DNA from: Deltaproteobacteria bacterium
GTDB lineage: Bacteria; Desulfobacterota; Desulfarculia; Desulfarculales; Desulfarculaceae
Assembly: GCA_020444165.1 (NCBI GenBank)
Contig: JAHLLK010000044.1
Coordinates: 1-46,078, forward strand
Direction of reading: 5' to 3'
Length of the DNA stretch: 46,078 bases
Part shown: positions 40,406 through 46,078 of the stretch, piece by piece
How positions within the stretch are numbered: position 1 is the stretch's first letter
Layout: each line of letters starts with the position of its first letter
Made by a program: the position numbers and the translations under genes
Notes under the pieces: model-generated
The model's database searches: none
Told to the model about the DNA's origin: nothing
The model's input: the letters and a program-made list of their open reading frames with translations, nothing else

Positions 40406-42766
40406 TCAGCGGTCGATGTCCGGCAGAATGAAATCCCACGAGCCCAACAGGGCCACGAAGTCCGCCAAGGCCTGGCCCCGGGCCAACAAGGGCACCACCT
40501 GGATATTGGCGAAGCCCGGGGTGCGGATGCGGAGCCTATAGGCCGCGTTGCCACCGTCGCTCACCACGTAGTACCCCTGCTCGCCCCGGGGCGCCTCAGT
40601 GGCGTGGTACGCCTCGCCCGGCGGGATCTTGGGCCCCCGGGTGGCGTTGATGAAGTGGTGGATCAGGCTCTCGATGTCCTCCAGGGTGTCGGGCTTGTCC
40701 GGCAGGTGGTAGCGGTAGTCCCCGCTGATGATGCGGCCCTCGGGCATCTTCTCCATGGCCTGGCGGATGATGGAGAGGCTCTGGCGCATCTCGGCCACCC
40801 GCACCCGGTAGCGGCTGTAGCAATCGCCGTCCGGGGCCGTGGGCACCGCGAAATCGAAATTCTCGTAGCCCGCGTAGGGCATCTTGACCCGGAGGTCCCA
40901 GGCCAGGCCGCAGGCCCGAAGATTGGGGCCGCTCACGCCCCAGTCCATGGCCTCGGCCAGGGTCAGCGCGCCCACCCCCTCGGTCCGCCGCCGGAAGATG
41001 GGGTTGTGCCGCACCATCTTCTCGTACTCGACCAGGCGCTCCTCGAAAATGCCCACAAACTGGCCCAGCTTTTCCCGCCAGCCCTCGGGCAGGTCCAGGG
41101 GCACCCCGCCCAGCCGGAGCCAGGAGGGATGCAGCCGCCCGCCGGTGATCATCTCCACTATGTCCAGGAGCATCTCCCGCTCCCGGAACTGGTAGAACAC
41201 CGGGGTCATGCCGCCCAGGTCCTGGACAAAGGTGCCGTAGAACACCAGGTGGTTGCTCATGCGGAACAGTTCGGACAGGATCACCCGGATGAACTGGGCC
41301 CGCGGGGGCACCTCGATGCCGGCCAGGGCCTCCACCGCGATCACGTAGGAGAGGTTGTTGGCCGCGCCGGAGAGGTAGTCCACCCGGTCGGTGTAGGGGA
41401 TGAACTGGTGCCAGGATTGGCGCTCGCCGATCTTTTCCACTCCCCGGTGGTGAAAGCCGATGTCCAGGGCCAGGTCCCGGATGGTCTCGCCGTGCAGGGA
41501 AGCCACCACCCGGAGGAGGCCGTGGGTGCTGTAGTGATGGGGCCCCAGGTTCAAGATGAAGCTCTCGCCCTCCCGGGCGCCCACCAGGGCGGCGCCGTCC
41601 AGGGGCTGGCGCTGGCGCGCGTCCGCGGAGGTGAAGGGCGGCATCTGGCTGGCCCGGCCGGGGTAGTCCTTCCTAAGCGGATGACCCTCCCAGTCGTGGG
41701 GCATGAGAAGCCGGCGCAGGTCCGGGTGGCCCTCGAAGCTGATGCCGAACAGGTCGTACACCTCGCGTTCGTACCAGTTGGCCGCGGGCCACACCCCGGT
41801 GACCGAGGGCGCCCGGGGGTCTTCGGCCGCGAGCGGCGCCTTGAGCCGCACCCGGGTGGCGGTGTCAAAGGAGAGCACCTGATAGACCAGGGTGAAGCCC
41901 CTCCGCGCCGCGGGGTCGCGGCGGGCCGACTCGTCGAGAGCCGTGAGGTCCTCCAGGCGCTGGTGCCGGGGCGAGGCCTGGTGCTTCAAGAACTCCAGCA
42001 CCGCCGGCGCGTCCTTGGGGCCGATCTCCACCGTGAGGTGGTCGCTGGTGGCGGGGCTGACTTGGATGCTCTCCCCGAAGCGGTCCTTGAGCTGCCCCAC
42101 CAGGGAGTCGTCGGCCGGGGACAATTCCACCCGCCGGGCCGGCGGGGTCCACATGTGCTCGGAGCGGCTCTCCCGGAACCAGGGGGGCTCCACCGAGCTG
42201 CCCCGGACCGGTACGGTCTGGAAGCCCGGTCCCCGGGGGTCGCGGTCCTTGTCCCGGCCGGGCACCAGGATGTCCCGCCGGCCGCCCTGGCTGCCGCCGG
42301 GCAGGTGGAAGATGCTCTTGAAGGGCCGCTCGGACTTGATCCGCTCCTGCAACATCACCAGGCCCTGCAAAAGGGCCTCGGGCCGCGGGGGGCAGCCGGG
42401 CACATACACGTCGACCGGGATGATCTGGTCCACCCCCTGCACCACACTGTAAACGTCGTACATGCCGCCAGTGTTGCAGCAGGAGCCCATGGACATCACC
42501 CACTTGGGCTCGGGCATCTGCTCATATAGCCGGAGCACGATGGGCGCCACCTTCTTGAACACGGTGCCCGAGACGATGAGCAGGTCGGCCTGCCGGGGCG
42601 AGCCCCTGAGCACCTCGGCCCCAAAGCGGGCCAGGTCGTAGCGGGAGGTGAAGGCTGCGGCCTCCTCCACGAAGCAGCAACTCAGCCCGAAGAACAGGGG
42701 CCACAGGCTGTAGCCGCGCGCCCAGTTGATCAGGGCGTCCGCGCTCTGCAAAAACGGGTTTTTCAT
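40406..42766 (-). CDS. nuoBCD: Fused NADH-quinone oxidoreductase subunits B, C and D
   Basis: A 786-residue three-domain fusion. NuoB (about 1-160) has Cys30, Cys31, Cys96 and Cys125, with the same spacing as the N2-cluster ligands of E. coli NuoB. A charged linker leads to NuoC (about 225-375; [17 protein letters not shown] and LRKDYPG) and NuoD (about 400-786; [28 protein letters not shown]). Start ATG overlaps the nuoA stop (ATGA). NuoC-D fusions are common; the three-way fusion is limited to certain lineages. It keeps the quinone-reducing module in fixed proportion. Confidence 0.95.
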   Translation of the reverse strand: MKNPFLQSADALINWARGYSLWPLFFGLSCCFVEEAAAFTSRYDLARFGAEVLRGSPRQADLLIVSGTVFKKVAPIVLRLYEQMPEPKWVMSMGSCCNTGGMYDVYSVVQGVDQIIPVDVYVPGCPPRPEALLQGLVMLQERIKSERPFKSIFHLPGGSQGGRRDILVPGRDKDRDPRGPGFQTVPVRGSSVEPPWFRESRSEHMWTPPARRVELSPADDSLVGQLKDRFGESIQVSPATSDHLTVEIGPKDAPAVLEFLKHQASPRHQRLEDLTALDESARRDPAARRGFTLVYQVLSFDTATRVRLKAPLAAEDPRAPSVTGVWPAANWYEREVYDLFGISFEGHPDLRRLLMPHDWEGHPLRKDYPGRASQMPPFTSADARQRQPLDGAALVGAREGESFILNLGPHHYSTHGLLRVVASLHGETIRDLALDIGFHHRGVEKIGERQSWHQFIPYTDRVDYLSGAANNLSYVIAVEALAGIEVPPRAQFIRVILSELFRMSNHLVFYGTFVQDLGGMTPVFYQFREREMLLDIVEMITGGRLHPSWLRLGGVPLDLPEGWREKLGQFVGIFEERLVEYEKMVRHNPIFRRRTEGVGALTLAEAMDWGVSGPNLRACGLAWDLRVKMPYAGYENFDFAVPTAPDGDCYSRYRVRVAEMRQSLSIIRQAMEKMPEGRIISGDYRYHLPDKPDTLEDIESLIHHFINATRGPKIPPGEAYHATEAPRGEQGYYVVSDGGNAAYRLRIRTPGFANIQVVPLLARGQALADFVALLGSWDFILPDIDR

Positions 42767-43170
42767 GCCGTCGGCCCTCGCCGCGGCGTCGTGCGCCAGG
42801 AGAGGCCGCCCTGGGCCCAGACGTAGACCAGGCCGGCCAGGAGCACGACCACAAAGAAGACCATGCGGCCCCACCCGGCCAGGCCCAGCTCCCGGGCGGC
42901 CACGGCCCAGGCGTAGATGAAGGCGGTTTCCAGATCGAACACCAGGAAGAACACGGCTACCAGGTAGAAGGCGGCCGGGAAGGCGAAGCGGGCCTCACCG
43001 CTGGGGATGATGCCGCTCTCATAGGCCAGGTCCTTGTCCGGAGCGGAGCGCTTTTCCCCCAGCCAGCCGGCCAGGAAGAGCATCACCGCCAGGAGCCCCC
43101 CCACCAGGACCAGGTAGAGCACCCAGCTCAAAAGGCCGGGCTCCCAGGGATTGAAGAAACTTTGGCTCAA
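42763..43170 (-). CDS. nuoA: NADH-quinone oxidoreductase subunit A
   Basis: A 135-residue, three-helix membrane subunit, first gene of the operon. Conserved features are [20 protein letters not shown] (the loop that normally carries the E-S-G element) and [17 protein letters not shown]. The start is TTG, six bases after AAGGG. It overlaps nuoB-C-D by four bases. Confidence 0.92.
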   Translation of the reverse strand: MSQSFFNPWEPGLLSWVLYLVLVGGLLAVMLFLAGWLGEKRSAPDKDLAYESGIIPSGEARFAFPAAFYLVAVFFLVFDLETAFIYAWAVAARELGLAGWGRMVFFVVVLLAGLVYVWAQGGLSWRTTPRRGPTA

Positions 43171-43209
43171 CTTTGCCCTTCACCTGCTTTGGTTGGCACC
43201 CTACCCGTT

Positions 43210-43240
43210 ATGGTAAGTACCGGCTTCGCGGGCTTGTCAA
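43210..43240 (-). promoter_or_regulatory. Candidate promoter of the nuo operon
   Basis: On the minus strand a perfect TTGACA is followed after 19 bases by TACCAT (or after 18 by TTACCA), ending about 40 bases before nuoA. The spacer is longer than ideal. Confidence 0.55.
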
Positions 43241-43352
43241 CCAGAGAAACGCCCCTGCGGTGCCGGAATTACCTCGTTAACCGTTATGCTCAAGCAGGCA
43301 CCGGACCGAAGCAACCCCCAATTTGCCCGGGCCAGGGCGAGGTGGGTTGCGC

Positions 43353-44075
43353 TCAGATGGGGAGCTCGCGGGCCGCGGCGCGGTCCAAGAGCCAGACCAG
43401 GCGGCCCGGGCTGGGCTGGACCAGTTGGGCCGGCCGGCGCCCGGGGTCGCGGGGGCCCTCTTGAATCTCCCGCACCACTTGGGCCTTTTCCGGGCCGCTG
43501 ACCAGGAAGGCCACCACCCGGGCCTGGTTCAAAAGCCCGGGGGTGAAGGTCACCCGGTCCACCTCCCCCGGGCCGGTCAGGATCTCCCGCACCAGGCGGC
43601 CGGCGTCCCCGGCCTGGTCGTGCCCCGGGAACAGGGAGGCGGTGTGGCCGTCCGCGCCCAGCCCCAGGAAGATCAGGTCGAACCGGGGAGCCTCCCCGGC
43701 GAACCGGGCCGTGATGGCCAGCTCATAGGCCCGGGCGGCCCGGCCGGGGTCGTCCTGGCAATCCACGGGGTGCACCTGCGCTTCCGCCGCCGGCGCCCGA
43801 TCCAGCCAGGCCCGGCGGGCGTGGAGCGAGTTGCGGCGCTCGTCCGTGGGCGGCACGCAACGCTCATCGCTCCAGAACACCGCCACCCGGTCCCAGGCCA
43901 CCTGGGCGGAGAGGGGTGGCGCGGCCAGGATGGCAAACATCCGCTCCGGGGTGTTGCCGCCGGAGAGGGCCACCCGGAAAACGCCGCGACTGGCCAGGGC
44001 TTCCCGGGCCTCGGCCACGAAAAATTCCGCCGCGCCACGGCTCAAGGCTTCGTAATCGGCAAATATCTGGTTCAT
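43353..44075 (-). CDS. pgl: 6-phosphogluconolactonase
   Basis: A 240-residue DevB-type enzyme of the oxidative pentose phosphate pathway, hydrolysing 6-phosphogluconolactone. It has VALSGGNTPERMF, the WDRVAVFWSDERCVPP segment, LGLGADGHTASLFPG with the catalytic aspartate and histidine, and RVTFTPGLL. GGGGAGGAAC precedes the ATG. Upstream, on the opposite strand, is transketolase. It lies 182 bases before nuoA on the same strand; no terminator is obvious in between. Confidence 0.94.
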   Translation of the reverse strand: MNQIFADYEALSRGAAEFFVAEAREALASRGVFRVALSGGNTPERMFAILAAPPLSAQVAWDRVAVFWSDERCVPPTDERRNSLHARRAWLDRAPAAEAQVHPVDCQDDPGRAARAYELAITARFAGEAPRFDLIFLGLGADGHTASLFPGHDQAGDAGRLVREILTGPGEVDRVTFTPGLLNQARVVAFLVSGPEKAQVVREIQEGPRDPGRRPAQLVQPSPGRLVWLLDRAAARELPI

Positions 44076-44587
44076 GTTCCTCCCCGGTTTGCGGGTGCGG
44101 GGCCAGCGGGAGCCCGGGCCTCCCTGCCCTGATTCAGGGTAGCACGCTCCCCCGGCCGGGCCAGGAGCGGATTTCCGCCGCCCGACGCGGGATTGGAGGC
44201 AAAAGGGGCGGATTTCTTGCCAACTTATGCGATTATTTCCTGTATCGTCTTAGGTAAAAGCCTGTTTTTTGCCCTATCAGCTCGTGCGGCTTGCTTGGCT
44301 CCGACAACGGGCCTTCAATGAAGTACAGGGGGAGGCGGGCGCTGGCCAAGCTCCGCCCTGCCCCCGCCCTTGCGACCGGCCGCCACGGGCCTGCTCCCCA
44401 CCCCCACCCGGGAGGCCGGGAGGCCCCGGCGTGGCCGCGAGGTCAGCCCAGCCGGGGCGTTCCGGCGGAAGCTTCACCAACCGCTCGCGCAGCTCTGCCC
44501 GCATCCTTCCCCCCGTAGGGCCGGTTTGGCCCGCGCGGCCCGCGCCGGGAAAATCTACCCTCACGCTCAAAAAGGGACGGCAGCCCC
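44076..44587. other. Divergent spacer between pgl and tkt
   Basis: About 510 bases without a gene. An AT-rich island at about 44210-44275, in otherwise GC-rich DNA, is the likely promoter zone for one or both genes, but no strong hexamer pair is clear. Near 44330-44370 GGGGGAGGCGG and CCGCCCTGCCCCC can form a hairpin. Confidence 0.4.
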
Positions 44588-44623
44588 ATGATCAGCGAAA
44601 TGATCAGCGAAATGACCAGCGAA
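44588..44623 (+). repeat. Three tandem 12-bp repeats at the tkt start
   Basis: ATGATCAGCGAA, ATGATCAGCGAA and ATGACCAGCGAA run directly one after the other; each begins with an in-frame ATG and encodes Met-Ile/Thr-Ser-Glu. Copy-number change would alter the N-terminus without shifting the frame. Confidence 0.9.
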
Positions 44624-46078
44624 TCTCAATCCCCCCTGCGCCCGGCTTCGGACCTGGATCAGCTGTGTATCAACACCATCCGGTTCCTGGCCGTGGACGC
44701 GGTGGAGCGGGCCAACTCCGGCCACCCCGGCCTGCCCATGGGCAGCGCGGCCAAGACCTTCACCCTGTGGGACCGCTTCCTGCGGTTCAACCCGGGCGAC
44801 CCGGCCTGGCCCAACCGCGACCGCTACGTGCTCTCGGCCGGCCACGGCTCCATGCTGCTCTACGCCCTCTTGCACCTCACGGGCTACGAGCTTCCCCTGG
44901 AGGAGATCAAACGTTTCCGCCAATGGGGAAGCCTGACCCCGGGCCACCCGGAGCACCCCCACACCCCCGGGGTGGAAGCCACCACCGGCCCCCTGGGCCA
45001 GGGCATCAGCAACGCGGTGGGCCTGGCCCTGGCCGAGCGGGCCCTGGCCGCCCGCTTCAATCGCCCCGGCCACGCCATCGTGGACCACTTCACCTATGTG
45101 GACGCCAGCGACGGCGACCTCATGGAGGGAGTGTCCTCGGAGGCGGCCTCCCTGGCCGGTCACCTGGGCCTGGGCAAGCTCATCGTCATGTACGACGACA
45201 ACCACATTTCCATCGAGGGCTCCACGGACCTGGCCTTTACCGAGGACCGCGCGGCCCGCTTTGCCGCCTATGGCTGGCAGGTGCTGGAAGTGGACGACGG
45301 CAATGACCTGGCGGCCGTGGCCGCGGCCCTGGATGGGGCGCGCCGCGACCCCACCCGCCCCTCCTTTATCCGGGCGCGCACCCACATCGGCTTTGGCAGC
45401 CCCCACAAGCAGGATTCCGCCGACGCCCACGGCTCCCCCCTGGGCGCGGACGAGGTGCAAGCCACCAAGGAGAACCTGGGCTGGCCCCTGGAGCCGGCCT
45501 TCTTCATCCCGGATGAAGTGCGGGAGTACATGCGCCGTGCCATAGCGCGGGGCGCCGCCTGGCAAAAGGACTGGCAAGAGGCCCTGGCCGCCTATGCACG
45601 CGAGTTTCCCGAGCTGGCCGCGGAGTTCCGCCGCACCCTGGCCGGTGAACTGCCCCCGGGCTGGGCCGAGCGCCTGCCGGTGTTCTCAGCCGGGGACGGG
45701 CCCCTGGCCACCCGCAAGGCCAGCGGCAAGGTGCTTAACGCCCTGGCCCCGGTGCTGCCCGAGCTCATGGGCGGCTCGGCGGATCTGGCCCCCAGCACCA
45801 ACACCCTCCTGGCCGGCGGGGGCGATTTCCAGCCGGACACCCCTGCGGGCCGCAACCTGCATTTCGGGGTGCGCGAGCACGGCATGACCGCGGTGTTGAA
45901 CGGCATGGCCCTGCACGGGGGCTTGATCCCCTACGGGGCCACCTTCCTGATTTTCAGCGATTATCTGCGGCCTTCCCTGCGCCTGGCCGCTCTCAGCCGG
46001 CTCCGGATCATCCTGGTGTTCACCCACGACAGCATCGGCCTGGGCGAGGACGGCCCCACCCACCAGCCGGTGGAGCAG
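44588..46078 (+). CDS. tkt: Transketolase, 5' part
   Basis: The first 497 codons; the gene runs off the right edge. It shows the thiamine-diphosphate enzyme order: N-terminal domain with [24 protein letters not shown], the ThDP motif [13 protein letters not shown] ... [10 protein letters not shown], and the start of the pyrimidine domain with [20 protein letters not shown] and [16 protein letters not shown]. Transfers two-carbon units between sugar phosphates in the non-oxidative pentose phosphate pathway. The first of three repeated ATGs is taken as start; AAGGG lies 11 bases upstream, so the second or third is possible. Confidence 0.95.
   Translation, partial: MISEMISEMTSESQSPLRPASDLDQLCINTIRFLAVDAVERANSGHPGLPMGSAAKTFTLWDRFLRFNPGDPAWPNRDRYVLSAGHGSMLLYALLHLTGYELPLEEIKRFRQWGSLTPGHPEHPHTPGVEATTGPLGQGISNAVGLALAERALAARFNRPGHAIVDHFTYVDASDGDLMEGVSSEAASLAGHLGLGKLIVMYDDNHISIEGSTDLAFTEDRAARFAAYGWQVLEVDDGNDLAAVAAALDGARRDPTRPSFIRARTHIGFGSPHKQDSADAHGSPLGADEVQATKENLGWPLEPAFFIPDEVREYMRRAIARGAAWQKDWQEALAAYAREFPELAAEFRRTLAGELPPGWAERLPVFSAGDGPLATRKASGKVLNALAPVLPELMGGSADLAPSTNTLLAGGGDFQPDTPAGRNLHFGVREHGMTAVLNGMALHGGLIPYGATFLIFSDYLRPSLRLAALSRLRIILVFTHDSIGLGEDGPTHQPVEQ

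Noticed and set aside
44588..44623. Phase-variable on/off switch at tkt
   Set aside because: Unit length is 12 bases, a multiple of three, so copy changes would not shift the frame.

Overview
This window is GC-rich chromosomal DNA from a bacterium that looks like a member of the Desulfobacterota (former Deltaproteobacteria), probably a sulfate reducer or syntroph. That placement is inference. It rests on a fused AccA-AccD carboxyltransferase, a fused NuoB-C-D subunit, an adjacent MetV/MetF pair of the kind used in the methyl branch of the Wood-Ljungdahl pathway, DUF3786/DUF3795 proteins, and the overall base composition. No phage, insertion sequence, CRISPR array or plasmid backbone is visible.

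Layout. (1) Positions 1-6819, minus strand: a TetR-regulated operon for a multisubunit, ATP-dependent, biotin-independent carboxylase of the acetone/acetophenone carboxylase-hydantoinase superfamily. It has two different HyuA-type subunits, a small zinc-ribbon gamma-like subunit, a uroporphyrinogen-decarboxylase-like protein and the start of a HyuB-type subunit that runs off the left edge. (2) 7187-11418, plus strand: a periplasmic PhnD-type binding protein, a hybrid sensor kinase and a secreted thermonuclease-like protein. (3) 11434-13744, minus: SppA peptidase and a family 2 glycosyltransferase; then a lone cheB on the plus strand. (4) 15207-18075, minus: fused acetyl-CoA carboxylase carboxyltransferase with two small DUF genes. 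(5) 18292-18487: tRNA-His with its own promoter and terminator, then a small lipoprotein. (6) 19156-20844, minus: a rhodanese-ferritin fusion and a sterol-desaturase-family enzyme. (7) 21023-24094, plus: metV-metF and a secreted C45-type Ntn hydrolase. (8) 24130-24761: a rearrangement scar made of two gene tails, DUF1566 and GGDEF. (9) 25157-26848: an orphan Tat-exported ABC binding protein followed by a repeat-rich spacer. (10) 26863-43170, minus: a complete 12-gene nuo operon (nuoA-BCD-E-F-G-H-I-J-K-L-M-N) followed by mgtE, which has its own promoter. (11) 43353-46078: pgl and, divergently, the start of tkt.

How it fits together. Complex I, methylene-THF reductase, malonyl-CoA synthesis and pentose phosphate enzymes are housekeeping energy and carbon metabolism. 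The left-hand carboxylase cluster is the main catabolic specialty and probably activates a ketone or a related carbonyl compound. The most unusual DNA is non-coding: a two-copy, multi-stem repeat found inside two different operons (518-706 and 34405-34553). Its stems show compensatory base changes between copies, which argues that the folded form is maintained. A separate 104-bp hairpin with a partial duplicate sits next to mgtE, and a perfect 46-bp palindrome separates nuoM from nuoN.
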